From: CAXBBB01 sp963841855
Lineage (GTDB): Bacteria > Bacteroidota > Rhodothermia > Rhodothermales > BA12
NCBI GenBank assembly: GCA_963841855.1
Contig: CAWJEJ010000003.1
Span: forward strand, 62,001-126,000
Length of the DNA stretch: 64,000 bases
Direction: 5' to 3'
Shown: positions 16,096-25,489 of the stretch, in pieces
How positions within the stretch are numbered: the stretch's first letter is position 1
Layout: each line of letters begins with the position of its first letter
Notes under the pieces: generated by a model
The model's input: the letters and a program-made list of their open reading frames with translations, nothing else
Database searches by the model: none
Told to the model about the DNA's origin: nothing
Program-made: the position numbers and the translations under genes

Positions 16096-19000
16096 GTGCC
16101 GAGTTTCTGGACTCTCCGACGCTCGCTGCTGCTGCTGATCGCGTGCATCGGCCCGCGTATCGCCCTTGCGCAGGCACCTTCGGCCGCCGTCCTCTCGGCG
16201 CCGAGTCTGTCGTACGTAGCGGCTCCGCTCGCTCTCGATGGCGACGCGATCCACGCTTCGAGTGCCTACGCCGACGCCTTCGCCCTCTATGGAGATCAGC
16301 GCTACGAGGCCGCCGCAAGGGCCTTCGCCGCGGCTCGGCAGTTAGAACCGGGCGCTCCGCTGGCGTCGGAGTCGACGCTCTTCGAGGCCGTTAGCCTGCT
16401 GGGATCGGGGCAGAGCGCTCAGGCGGTCCGCCTGCTGACCAGTTTCGAGGCGGCATATCCGACGCATCCTCAGGCAGCCCGGGCTCGCCTGGCCGCCGGA
16501 CGCTACTTCTTCGACGCGGGAGATTTCGCGCTGGCCGATCAGACGCTCGACGTGCTCACGCGGCGCGAGAACGGCGCTACTGCCGAGGCCAGAGAAACGC
16601 TCGCCGAAGCGCTCTACCGCCAGGCCGACGCGGCTCGTGAGCAGGGAGAAGAAGACCGCGCACTGGATCTCTACCGCCTATCCGCCGACCGCTTCCCCGA
16701 CGCTCGTACGGCTCCGTCGGCGCTCTATGCTCAGGCCTTCCATCAGGTGCGGCTGGGCCGACTGGAGGACGCCGCCCAGACGTTCGAATTGCTCGGAGCA
16801 CGCTATCCGCAGACGACGTACGGCCAGGCGCTGGGGCTCGCGTTCGCCGAAGTCTACTACGAACTGGGCGACTGGCAGCGCCTCACCCAAACCGTCGAAC
16901 CGCGCCTCTCGGCCCTCAACGGCGACGCGCGCGAGCGGACGGTCTTTTTGCTCGCCGAGGGCTATAACCAGCAGCAGCGCTACGACGAGGCCGGCGAGCA
17001 CTATCGCACGATTCTGACCGATTACGCCGGAGGCTCCTATTACGGCCGAAGCCTCTATGGACTGGGGCGGGCGCTGCTCGAATCGGGGCGGCCGGGCGAC
17101 GCGGCGCGCTATCTGGGGCTGGGCGCTCAGGAGGCGCAGAGCGACAGCGTCGGCTCGCGCGCGGCCTACCTCTACGCCGTCGCTCTGGCCGAATCGGGAC
17201 AGGCTACCGATGCCGCCGGAGCCTACGGGCGCGTCGCCGACACGTGGCCCAGCCAGCCCGACGCGCCGCGCGCGCGCTACGAGCAGGGCGTCCTAGCCTA
17301 CGCGCAAGACCGGTTCGAAGACGCCTCGACCGCGTTCGACCGCCTGACGCGCGACTACGACGAGACGCCATTCACCGACGACGCGCTCGACCTGTGGGCC
17401 AACGCGCGCCTGGCGCTCAACGACCCAGACGGCGCCGAGCGCTTGTTCGACCGCGCCGGGCGCAGGCAGCGCAACGCCGCTCCCGACGTGCGCGACAACC
17501 TCGCGTTTCAGCGCGCCTACCTGCTCTACAGCACGGGCGCCTACGCCCCGGCCGCGCGCTCCTTCACCGAACTCGTCGAGCGCGCCCAATCGCGCGACTT
17601 GCGCGGCGACGCGCAGTTCTGGCTGGGCGAGACGCGCTTTCAGATGGAAGACTACGCCGGTGCCTTGTCCGCGATCGACACCTACGCCCGCGACTTCCCG
17701 CAGGGCGACTTCCTCTTCGCCGCCGAGTACGTGCGCGGGTGGATCCACTTCCGCGAGCGCCGCTACGGCCCGGCCGCTCAGGCATTCGAGCGCTTCATCG
17801 ACGACTACGATCCCGAACGCGACGAAAACCCCCTCGCCGACCGCTACTCGGACGAAGCGCACCTACGCCTGGGCGACTCGTACTTCGCCCAGCGCAACTA
17901 CCTCGAAGCCGCCAACGCCTACGGCCGTGTCAAGACGCTGAGCCGCGACTACGCCCTCTTTCAGATCGGCCAGGCGCAGAACCTGGGTGGACGACCCGAG
18001 CGTGGCCGGCGGTCGCTCGAACGATTGGAGCGCGAGTTTCCCCAGAGCCCGTGGCGCGACGAGGCCGCTTTCCTGGTCGGCTTCTACTTCTTCCAGGAGG
18101 GGCTCTACTCCGACGCCGTCACCGCCTATCGCAGCGTGATCCGCTCGTACCCCAACGACCCGGTCGCGGCCAAGGCGCAGTACGCCATCGGCGATGCCTA
18201 CTACAACGCCGGAGACCTCGCCGCCGCCGAAGTGGCCTACCGCGCCGTCCTGACCAAGTATCCGTCCAGCCCGTTCGCCGCCGAAGCCGCGTCGAGTTTG
18301 CAGTCGACGCTCGTCGGCCTGGGACGGGACGACGAAGCGGCTGCCGTCATCGGCGCATTCATCGACAACGCGCCGCCCAGCGTCGCCTCTCAGGTGCGGT
18401 TTCGGCAGGCTGAAGGTCTTTACCAGCGAGGCGAGCGAGCACAGGCGACCAGCGCATTCGAAGCCGTCCTGCGCTCGGGCGCCTCTCCCGCCGAGCGCGG
18501 CGACGCGCTGTTCTACCTGGGCGATCTCTACGCCGACGAAGGCAAGACTGAAGACGGAGCACGCGCGCTACGTGCCGTCCTCGACCTACCCGACCACCGA
18601 CGCGCCCCCGACGCCGCACGCCGACTGGGCCGCCTCTACCTCGACGCCGCACGCCCGCGCGATGCACTCTGGGCCTACCGTCAACTGAGCGAGCGCGCGC
18701 CGTCCGATGTGGACGCGCAGACCGATGCGCTGGTGGGCCAGGGACGAGCATTTCTGGCTCTAGGCGACGCGCGATCGGCCGCGACGGCCTTCGAGCAGGT
18801 CAGCAACCGCGGCGAAGAGTCCATCTTTGCCACCGAAGCCGCCGACCTGGGACTGGCCCGCGTCGAGTTGATGGCCGGAAGCGCCGAAGCCGGGCGTCAG
18901 CGTCTGGCCGAAATCGCGTCCGGACCGCCGTCGGAAGCCGCGTCAGAAGCCCGCTTCCGCCTGGCTGAAGCCCTGATCGCTGACGGGCAGGCGCAGGCCG

Positions 19001-19200
19001 CGCTCGACGCGCTCGGAAGCTACGAGGACGACCTGGCCGGATTCAACGAATGGATCGCCGCCTCGCTCGTCGCCGAAGGGCGCGCGTTTCGCCTGCTGGG
19101 CCGACCGCAGCGCGCACGCGACGCCTACGACCGCGCCGTCGACCTTTACTCCGACACCCCTTGGGCCGCCGTCGCCCGAACCGAACGCGACGCACTGTAA
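16096..19200 (+). CDS. Large periplasmic tetratricopeptide-repeat protein
   Basis: The 1034-residue protein has a signal peptide (L-L-L-L-I-A-C-I-G-P-R-I-A-L-A-Q-A) and then TPR-type helical pairs to the end. Recurring forms are Y-x-x-A-x-x-x-F and G-D-A-Y-Y-N-A-G-D-L-A-A-A-E-V-A-Y, close to the YbgF/BamD subset of TPRs. No enzymatic domain is present. It starts at GTG 16096 and its stop codon shares a base with an alternative ATG of the next gene. Its place before an outer-membrane barrel and a SPOR-ExbB-ExbD set suggests a periplasmic scaffold for an envelope-spanning complex (inference). Confidence 0.88.
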   Translation: MPSFWTLRRSLLLLIACIGPRIALAQAPSAAVLSAPSLSYVAAPLALDGDAIHASSAYADAFALYGDQRYEAAARAFAAARQLEPGAPLASESTLFEAVSLLGSGQSAQAVRLLTSFEAAYPTHPQAARARLAAGRYFFDAGDFALADQTLDVLTRRENGATAEARETLAEALYRQADAAREQGEEDRALDLYRLSADRFPDARTAPSALYAQAFHQVRLGRLEDAAQTFELLGARYPQTTYGQALGLAFAEVYYELGDWQRLTQTVEPRLSALNGDARERTVFLLAEGYNQQQRYDEAGEHYRTILTDYAGGSYYGRSLYGLGRALLESGRPGDAARYLGLGAQEAQSDSVGSRAAYLYAVALAESGQATDAAGAYGRVADTWPSQPDAPRARYEQGVLAYAQDRFEDASTAFDRLTRDYDETPFTDDALDLWANARLALNDPDGAERLFDRAGRRQRNAAPDVRDNLAFQRAYLLYSTGAYAPAARSFTELVERAQSRDLRGDAQFWLGETRFQMEDYAGALSAIDTYARDFPQGDFLFAAEYVRGWIHFRERRYGPAAQAFERFIDDYDPERDENPLADRYSDEAHLRLGDSYFAQRNYLEAANAYGRVKTLSRDYALFQIGQAQNLGGRPERGRRSLERLEREFPQSPWRDEAAFLVGFYFFQEGLYSDAVTAYRSVIRSYPNDPVAAKAQYAIGDAYYNAGDLAAAEVAYRAVLTKYPSSPFAAEAASSLQSTLVGLGRDDEAAAVIGAFIDNAPPSVASQVRFRQAEGLYQRGERAQATSAFEAVLRSGASPAERGDALFYLGDLYADEGKTEDGARALRAVLDLPDHRRAPDAARRLGRLYLDAARPRDALWAYRQLSERAPSDVDAQTDALVGQGRAFLALGDARSAATAFEQVSNRGEESIFATEAADLGLARVELMAGSAEAGRQRLAEIASGPPSEAASEARFRLAEALIADGQAQAALDALGSYEDDLAGFNEWIAASLVAEGRAFRLLGRPQRARDAYDRAVDLYSDTPWAAVARTERDAL

Positions 19201-19337
19201 TGAAGACTCTCACTCCGCTTCCGCTCCACCGGTCCAGCCCCGCCGCGCGTCTTCCGGATGCTCCCCAAACTGCGCGTCCGCCCGGCGCGCGCTCGGCGCT
19301 AGCTCTCTCTCGTGCTACGATTCGCCGATCCGTACCC

Positions 19338-21074
19338 ATGCGCTTCTCTTTCTTCGTCTGGGCCATGCTACTCTTGAGCGCCGCACAGCCGGGATGGGCG
19401 CAGGTGCGGGGAGATACGCTGCCGGACCTGTCGCCGCGCGAGGTGGAGATCCGCGGCGCGCTGTCGGTCTCGTTTCCGTCGGTCGGAAGGCTGCCGCTGG
19501 CCGGTTTCGCGCCGCCGTCGCGCGTGCGAGGCGTTGGCCCAGATCGGCGTCCGACGCGCCCCACTTACGGCCAGCCGCTACTGCCTCCCAGCCCGCTCGG
19601 GCGCCCGGACGCTCCCCAGACGGCTCTGCTCGATCTTCCCGTTGCGCGGCGCGGTGGCGTCGAGGGCGGCGCGGGAAGCCTGCTGACGCGCTTCGGTAGC
19701 CTGACGACCGGACTCGACTTGGGGCCGTGGGCGCGCGTGTTCGCCGAAGGCACTTACCAGGGCACCGATGGGCACAGTCCGAACGCCGACTTGCCCTCGG
19801 CGGACGCCGACGCGGCCACGGCACGCTTGGGCGTAGAGGGCAGCGACGCGCGCGCAAGCTACCGCGCCGGCGTCGACGGCTTCTTCCACTCGTACCGCCT
19901 GTTCGGAGCTTTGGGTACCCCGTCGCAGGCGGCGGCGCCTCTAGCCGCCCGCACCGCTCCCAGAAGACTCGGCTTGCGCGGCGGACTCTTCGCCTCGGGT
20001 ACTCTTCAGCCCGCCCCAGCGTGGGCGCTGAGCGCAAGGCTCCGCTTCGATCAGTCGCGTTACGACACCGGTCTTTTCGGCGCGATCGGCGAGGACGACA
20101 GGCGAGCGCTCGACCGCGAAGCCCGCCTGTCGGGCGGCCTGGAGGCGGCGTACGCGTGGAACGAGTGGCAGGCGCGCGCCAGCTTCGACGGAGCCGTTGC
20201 GGGCGTCGGGACGGACGTGACGCAGGCCAACCTGGGATGGGCTTCGACCGGAATCGACGCGACGTACGCCACAGACCTCGTCCGCTTGACGCTTGGGCCG
20301 CGTTTGATGGCGAGGCATGGTTACACGGTTTCCGGCTCCGAGGGTGACGCCCGAGAAGCCGTCACGGTATTCGCCGATCTGAGCTTTCGCGTCTCGCCCA
20401 CCGTCGAACTCTACGCGCGCAACACGCCGACGATCGCGACCGGCGCCCTCGACGCCATCATGACGCACACGCCCTACCTTCTGCCGCGGCAGGATCGCCG
20501 CGCCAGCCTCTCTCCCGTCGACGCGAGAGCAGGAGGCCGCGCCACGTTCGGCGCCTTCGAGATCGGAGGATGGGGCGGCTACGCTCGCACGCTCGACTAC
20601 GCATTCGTCGCCCAAGAGAACGCGTTCGGCTTGGTATCGGGTGGGCTAGTGCTAGACTATGGGGACGTTGTCCGGCCATCGGCTGGAGCGGACGTCAAGA
20701 TGGTCGTGCTGAGCGATCTGACCGTCGGCGTCGGCGGATTGTGGCAGCAGGCACGGCTCACCGATCAGGGCGACGCCAGCGTGCCGCACGTCGCCGATGC
20801 GGAGGGGTACGCCGTCGCCACGTATCGCCTGCCCGGAGCGCGGGGCAGCCTGCGCGCCGAGGGCGTATGGCACGGCTCACGCGCCACCACGATCGGCGGT
20901 CGCAGCCTCGACCCCTACATCGACTTCAACGTGAGCGCAACCTACCGCGTGACGCCTTACCTCGGATTGGTGCTCCACCTCGACCACCTGGCGCCGTCCG
21001 GCAACCGCGAGCGCTGGGCAGGTTATAGGGAAGCTCCGGCGACGGTGCGCGGCGGCGTTCAGATTCTCTGGTAG
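19338..21074 (+). CDS. Outer-membrane beta-barrel protein, TonB-receptor-like
   Basis: The 578-residue protein starts with a signal peptide (F-F-V-W-A-M-L-L-L-S-A-A-Q-P-G-W-A-Q). A conserved-looking segment P-R-E-V-E-I-R-G-A-L-S-V-S-F-P-S follows, then many alternating beta strands with aromatic girdles, as in outer-membrane barrels. There is no plug domain of a true TonB receptor. The ATG at 19338 is chosen because it places the signal peptide at the N-terminus; the open frame extends back through noise. With the preceding TPR gene and following SPOR/ExbBD genes it forms a likely operon. The substrate is unknown. Confidence 0.78.
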   Translation: MRFSFFVWAMLLLSAAQPGWAQVRGDTLPDLSPREVEIRGALSVSFPSVGRLPLAGFAPPSRVRGVGPDRRPTRPTYGQPLLPPSPLGRPDAPQTALLDLPVARRGGVEGGAGSLLTRFGSLTTGLDLGPWARVFAEGTYQGTDGHSPNADLPSADADAATARLGVEGSDARASYRAGVDGFFHSYRLFGALGTPSQAAAPLAARTAPRRLGLRGGLFASGTLQPAPAWALSARLRFDQSRYDTGLFGAIGEDDRRALDREARLSGGLEAAYAWNEWQARASFDGAVAGVGTDVTQANLGWASTGIDATYATDLVRLTLGPRLMARHGYTVSGSEGDAREAVTVFADLSFRVSPTVELYARNTPTIATGALDAIMTHTPYLLPRQDRRASLSPVDARAGGRATFGAFEIGGWGGYARTLDYAFVAQENAFGLVSGGLVLDYGDVVRPSAGADVKMVVLSDLTVGVGGLWQQARLTDQGDASVPHVADAEGYAVATYRLPGARGSLRAEGVWHGSRATTIGGRSLDPYIDFNVSATYRVTPYLGLVLHLDHLAPSGNRERWAGYREAPATVRGGVQILW

Positions 21075-21160
21075 ACGGTCTCACCTTCTCGATTTTCGCG
21101 CTCCTGACGGGCCGATCCGTCCGCGCGCTATTTTGGCGTCTCTTCCCCTCCCTCGGAGCC

Positions 21161-22931
21161 ATGCCCAACACCTTCGACGACGACCTGATCGCACGCACGC
21201 TGCGCGACCTGCTGCCCGAGCAGTTGATGGCCCTGGACCACGTCGCCGTGCCCGGCCTGGGGACGTTCGTGCGCGAGGAGACGCCGAGCCGAGTCGAGCA
21301 CACGCCCGATGGCGCCGTGATGCTGCCGCCCGTCATCCGCGTCGCCTTCCATCCCGGCGACGCCGCCGCATCTCACCCCGACTGACATGCTGACTGCCGC
21401 TTTCGCCGATGCGTTGGGAGTTTCGGAAGACGAAGCCCACGCGATGCTTCTCGACTTCTCGCGGCGCGTGAACGAACAGGCCGCGATGGGTCCGGTCGAG
21501 ATTACCGGGTTGGGCACTTTCGAGCAGCGCGGTGACGGCCTCACGTTCGCCCCAGACGACACGCTCGCGCTGATCGTCAACCACGTCTACGCCGACCTGC
21601 GCCCGCTGCCCATGCACGGAGCCGTTCTGCAGCGCACACCCGAGCCAGAGCCCACCCCGGAATCGGAGCCCGACATCGAGCCCGAGCCGGAATCCAGTGC
21701 GATGGTGCCCGAGGCGCCCCTAGCGCCGTTGGACCTGGAGCAGCACGTCGCGCCAGAGCCAGAAGCGCCCACGCCGGTTGCCGAGAGCGACACCGATGAG
21801 CCCGCCGCGCAATTCGAACAGCCACCCGGAGTCGAAGCAGTGGAGGACGAGGACGACGCAATGAGTCCGCTGGGCGAGTTGCCGATGCCGCCTCTGTTCG
21901 CGTCGGACGATACGCTGTCGACTCTGCGCGACATGGGGCGCGACCTCGACTCCGACCCGCACGTGCACCGCTGGGCGGACGACCTGATCCGCGAGGAAGG
22001 AGACGACGAGCCCGCGCCAAGCACGGACGCTCTGGAGGACGACTCGCCCTTCGCGTTCGTCGACGACGATCCCGCTGCGTTCGATCCCGAACCGTTCGCG
22101 CTCGAAGACGACGATGCGGTGCCGACGTTCGCCCCAGCGTTCGAAGACAGCTTTGAGCCCGAGCTCCCACCCGCGTCCGAGCCGCCCGAGATCACGATTC
22201 CCGAGCCCAGCGTGCCCGAGCCCGTCTACGCCGCGCCCGAACCGGACGCTCCGGCTCCCGACGCGTACGCATCCGATTCACCTATCCCGCCGCAGCCAGT
22301 CGAAGAAGCCAAATCCGTCGCGATAGCCGACGATGGACTCTCCGACGAGGACCTGACTGCGCGCATCGCTCCCGTCGCGGGTCAGTTCGTGGCTCCGCCC
22401 GCGGCTCCGACGCCTCCAGACGCCGAGCCCGCTCCGCGCCGAAGCCCTCCTCCACCTCGCGAACGCAGTAGCGTACCTCTGCTCGTTCTCCTCGGCGTGG
22501 CGATCCTGCTCATCGTCGCGGCGATGGCATGGTGGCTCACGCGCTCGGACGTAGCCGATTCCACAGTCGCCGTCGCGCCTGCCGATACGGCCCAGGTCGT
22601 GGCTCCGATGGACACGGTCGAGACGCCAGCCGTAGAGCCCGAGACGGCGCTGCGCGGATCAACGCCGGTCAGCGTGCCGCCGGGCTACACAGTCGTCATA
22701 GGCAGCGGAGCGACAGTCGCCGAGGCCGAAGCGCTCGCGGCGCCTTACCGCGAACTAGGATACAGAACGGGCATCTTAGTCGGCGACTCGCGCGGCAGGC
22801 GCCTCTACCGCGTCGGAGTGGGGCAGTTCGAAACGCTTTCGGCGGCCATCGCCGCACGCGACGGCGCGCTGCGCGAAGGCGACCTGCGCACGCTCACCCC
22901 CTCGGATGCCTTCACCTTCCCCTTTCGATGA
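21161..22931 (+). pseudogene. HU-like / SPOR-domain envelope protein, frameshifted
   Basis: ATG 21161 opens a 74-codon frame with an HU-like domain (L-D-H-V-A-V-P-G-L-G-T-F-V). It stops at 21385. The next frame, from about 21387, continues A-F-A-D-A-L-G-V-S-E-D-E-A-H and V-E-I-T-G-L-G-T-F, the second HU-like half, and runs to 22931. Deleting one C from the CCCC at 21376-21379 joins them smoothly (A-S-H-P-T-D-M-L). The long part has an acidic Pro/Glu linker, one membrane helix (L-L-V-L-L-G-V-A-I-L-L-I-V) and a C-terminal SPOR domain that binds denuded peptidoglycan. It is real or a sequencing error; +1 ribosomal slippage at CCC-C is a third option. The stop overlaps exbB (ATGA). Confidence 0.75.
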
Positions 22932-23638
22932 CGCTTCAAGCCCTCGCTGATTCGGCCGCCGTGGCCCTACCCGCCGCGTCCGCGCCCCAGACCGATTCGC
23001 TGCTCGACGTAGCGCTGAGCAGTGCGTGGATCATGGGTCCGATCGTGCTGCTGTCGATTCTGGCCGTCGCCCTGTTTGCCGAGCGGATCCTGGCGCTGCA
23101 GCGCTCGCGCGTCGACGCCGAGACGATCGTCGCCCGAGTGCGCGCCTACGTGCAGAGCGGCGACCTCAGGGGCGCGCTGGCGTTTTGCTCGGCCCAGGAC
23201 ACGCCGGTCACACGGGTGCTGCACCATGGACTGGAGCGGCTGGGCCGACCGCTGAGCGAGATCAAGGAAGCGCTCGAGGCGGCCGGAAAAGCTGAATCGT
23301 TCCGCCTCAACGCCCGCGTCGACCTGATCGGTTCGGTCGCGGCGATCGCGCCAATGTTGGGCTTCCTGGGCACGGTCACGGGCATGATCACGGCGTTTCA
23401 AGAGATCCAGGCGCTCCAGGGCAACGTCAACCCGAGCGTGCTGGCGGGCGGCATCTGGGAGGCGCTGCTCACGACGGCGGGTGGGCTCATCGCGGGCATC
23501 ATCGCGCTGGGCTGCTACAACTATCTCGTCACGCGCATCAACCAGCGCACACACGACCTGGAGCAGACCGCCGCTGCGTTTCTCGACGTGCTCCAGACGC
23601 CCTCGGGCGCGACGCCGAGCGGCTTCAGCACGCATTAA
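22928..23638 (+). CDS. exbB: MotA/TolQ/ExbB proton-channel family protein
   Basis: This 236-residue inner-membrane protein has the three-helix ExbB/TolQ topology. Helices are near 34-55 (I-M-G-P-I-V-L-L-S-I-L-A-V-A-L), 135-155 and 170-195. The core motif is A-P-M-L-G-F-L-G-T-V-T-G-M-I-T-A-F followed by W-E-A-L-L-T-T-A-G-G-L. With ExbD it would convert the proton gradient into mechanical work. ATG 22928 overlaps the SPOR gene stop by 4 bp, so it is coupled to that gene rather than to a tonB, which is absent nearby. It may instead be a TolQ analogue. Confidence 0.9.
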   Translation: MTLQALADSAAVALPAASAPQTDSLLDVALSSAWIMGPIVLLSILAVALFAERILALQRSRVDAETIVARVRAYVQSGDLRGALAFCSAQDTPVTRVLHHGLERLGRPLSEIKEALEAAGKAESFRLNARVDLIGSVAAIAPMLGFLGTVTGMITAFQEIQALQGNVNPSVLAGGIWEALLTTAGGLIAGIIALGCYNYLVTRINQRTHDLEQTAAAFLDVLQTPSGATPSGFSTH

Positions 23639-23650
23639 ACCGGATCGGGC

Positions 23651-24067
23651 ATGGCGTTTTCGTTTGAACCGGCGCGCAAGTCGCCCATCACAGCGTTCAG
23701 TCTGGCCAGCCTGACGGACATCGTGCTGCTGCTGCTCGTCTTCTTCCTGCTGACGAGCAATTTCATCCCGCAGAACGGCATCGAGGTCAGTCTGCCCCAG
23801 TCGGCCGCGCAGTCGCCGTCCGAGCCGGACTACGTGACGATCTCACTGACGCGCGAGGGCGCCTATTTCGTAGGACCGGACGAGGTCGAGGCAGAGGGTT
23901 TGCTCGACGCCGTCCGAGCCGCCGCTCAGTCCGAGAGCAAGACCGCCGTCGTCATCCGCGCCGACAAGAACGCGACCGTCGACCAGTTCACGCGCGCCGC
24001 GACGGTCGCCCGGGCGCTCGACCTGCGCCTACTACTCGCGACCGACCAGCGCGTGAAGCCGCAGTGA
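23651..24067 (+). CDS. exbD: ExbD/TolR biopolymer transport protein
   Basis: The 138-residue protein has one N-terminal membrane helix containing the functional aspartate, S-L-T-D-I-V-L-L-L-L-V-F-F-L-L-T-S with Asp23. The periplasmic ExbD/TolR domain follows, including A-V-V-I-R-A-D-K-N-A-T-V. It lies 12 bp after exbB and is the expected stator partner. It completes the five-gene TPR-barrel-SPOR-ExbB-ExbD cluster. The length is normal. Confidence 0.92.
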   Translation: MAFSFEPARKSPITAFSLASLTDIVLLLLVFFLLTSNFIPQNGIEVSLPQSAAQSPSEPDYVTISLTREGAYFVGPDEVEAEGLLDAVRAAAQSESKTAVVIRADKNATVDQFTRAATVARALDLRLLLATDQRVKPQ

Positions 24068-24422
24068 ACCGAACGGTTTTCGCAGGTGCATGAGTCGGCA
24101 CGCTGCCATCTCGCCGGAAGGATTCGTAGTCCCCTCGAGAACGAGAAGTTGAGCCGAGAGATCTGAAGCGAGTGAAGCGATGATGCCCACGATGGACTCA
24201 TCGGCGCGCCCTCGCTCCTCCGCAGAACCGAGCCCCCTCAAACGCGCCTCTCAAGTCGGCGTAATCGGCGGTCCGGGCGACGAATGGCAGCGCGCCGCTG
24301 ATATACGGTCCATCTTTCCGACGCGTCGCGGGCCTCTGCGGCGAAGTGGCTCCGGGTTTGCACGATGGGGAGCCGTCTCCGCGCAGTGCGGCCGACAGCC
24401 TCTCCACGCGTTTCTTGCGCCG
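24068..24422. other. 355-bp non-coding gap between exbD and fliJ
   Basis: No credible gene is seen. The frames open here are continuations or antisense shadows of fliJ. It presumably holds the end of the exbBD transcript and the promoter of the flagellar operon, but I could not identify a convincing sigma-28, sigma-54 or TAnnTTTG promoter. Confidence 0.5.
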
Positions 24423-24869
24423 ATGCCCGGTAAACCGTTCCGATTCCGCCTTCAAAACGTTCTGTCGCTTCGCCAGCGCGAGGCCGACCAGGCGGAAGCT
24501 GCGCTCGCCCAGGCACAGCGGGCGCGAAGCGAGCAGGCGGGAGCCGTCGCCCAGGCCATTGAGGCGCAGAACCGGTTGTCGGCGCAGTATGCCCAGGCGC
24601 AATCCGGTGGCATCCGCGCGATTCGGCAGCATGAGGGGTTTCGGCGCGATGCCCGCCGCAGCGTCGCCGACGCGCAGCGCCTGCTCGACGCCGCCGACCG
24701 CCGAATCGCCGAGGCCAAACGCGTCCTCCGCCTGCACCGCACCAGTGCCGAAGTGCTCGACACGCTGCGCCAGAGCCACGCCGACGCTCACGACCGGACC
24801 GAGCGAGAAGCCGAGATGCGGCAACTCGACGAACAAGCCCTGCGCGTCTTCGCGCGCCACCCTTCCTGA
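24423..24869 (+). CDS. fliJ: Flagellar export protein FliJ
   Basis: The 148-residue, almost wholly alpha-helical coiled-coil protein begins F-R-F-R-L-Q-N-V-L-S-L-R-Q-R-E-A-D, the typical FliJ opening. FliJ is the central stalk of the flagellar type III export ATPase. Length and charge pattern fit the family. The usual upstream fliI is not adjacent. ATG 24423 is chosen because the FliJ signature starts immediately after it. The next gene follows after 11 bp, so this is the first visible gene of a hook operon. Confidence 0.82.
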   Translation: MPGKPFRFRLQNVLSLRQREADQAEAALAQAQRARSEQAGAVAQAIEAQNRLSAQYAQAQSGGIRAIRQHEGFRRDARRSVADAQRLLDAADRRIAEAKRVLRLHRTSAEVLDTLRQSHADAHDRTEREAEMRQLDEQALRVFARHPS

Positions 24870-24880
24870 AGCTCCCTCCG

Positions 24881-25465
24881 ATGCGACTCGCCATCACCAC
24901 TCTTCTGGCCCTGATCCTGTTCGCCGCGGGAGCCGCTGGGACCTATTTCCTGATGCCCGCGCTGGCGCCAGAAAACGTCATCGTGGCGCGGCGCTATCAG
25001 GACAGCATCCGCGCCGTCATGGACTCGGCAAATGCTCCAATCCGAACGGCCGCTCTGGCGTCCGATACGCTGAGCCTCCCCGCCGATACGCTCGACTCGC
25101 AACTGGACCTCATCGCCGCAGCGTCGGTGCTGCCGCCGCTGGCTAGTGAGGGAAGCCCGGCCGCGGCTGCTCTGGTTCCAGGCGGCGAGGCAGAGGGCGG
25201 TGAGGCGGAAAGCGACGAATCGAAAGGCGACGCCGAGCGGCAGGCCCAGGCAGAGCGCGCGCGCGAACTGGCAGGCGTGCTCGTCAAGCTGGAAGACAGC
25301 GAGTTGCGCGCCATCGTCGCCCACCTCGACGCCGACGTGCTGCAGTCGGTCTATCACCAGGCATCGGCGCGCGGCAAGACCAAACTGCTCCAGGCGATTC
25401 CACCCGAAAAGGCCGCTCTGTTCGTCCGCGCGCTCGTGCGTCCGGCCCAGCGCGCGGACGGCTGA
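24881..25465 (+). CDS. MotE/FlbB-like membrane-anchored protein with MgtE-N-like domain
   Basis: This 194-residue protein has an N-terminal membrane anchor (I-T-T-L-L-A-L-I-L-F-A-A-G-A-A-G), a variable Glu/Ala-rich linker and a C-terminal helical domain. That domain contains K-L-E-D-S-E-L-R-A-I-V-A-H-L-D-A-D-V-L and A-I-P-P-E-K-A-A-L-F, the pattern of the MgtE N-terminal domain found in MotE/FlbB. Those proteins chaperone the stator or build the periplasmic collar of the flagellar motor. Position between fliJ and fliK is the usual place for this gene in spirochaetes and others. The assignment is good, the exact role inferred. Confidence 0.75.
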   Translation: MRLAITTLLALILFAAGAAGTYFLMPALAPENVIVARRYQDSIRAVMDSANAPIRTAALASDTLSLPADTLDSQLDLIAAASVLPPLASEGSPAAAALVPGGEAEGGEAESDESKGDAERQAQAERARELAGVLVKLEDSELRAIVAHLDADVLQSVYHQASARGKTKLLQAIPPEKAALFVRALVRPAQRADG

Positions 25466-25489
25466 CCGATTTCGTTTTCTCCGCTCGTG

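Noticed and set aside
17244..18413. A 389-codon frame on the plus strand inside the TPR gene
   Set aside because: It overlaps the TPR protein in another frame and translates to more than 30% arginine, typical of frame shadows here.
22928..24067. MotA/MotB identity for the ExbB/ExbD pair
   Set aside because: The first protein has three helices and ExbB motifs, the second has an ExbD domain without an OmpA-like peptidoglycan-binding end, and a true motA lies at 39345-40142.
24180..24422. N-terminal extension of fliJ
   Set aside because: The frame is open but lacks coding character, and the FliJ signature begins right after the ATG at 24423.
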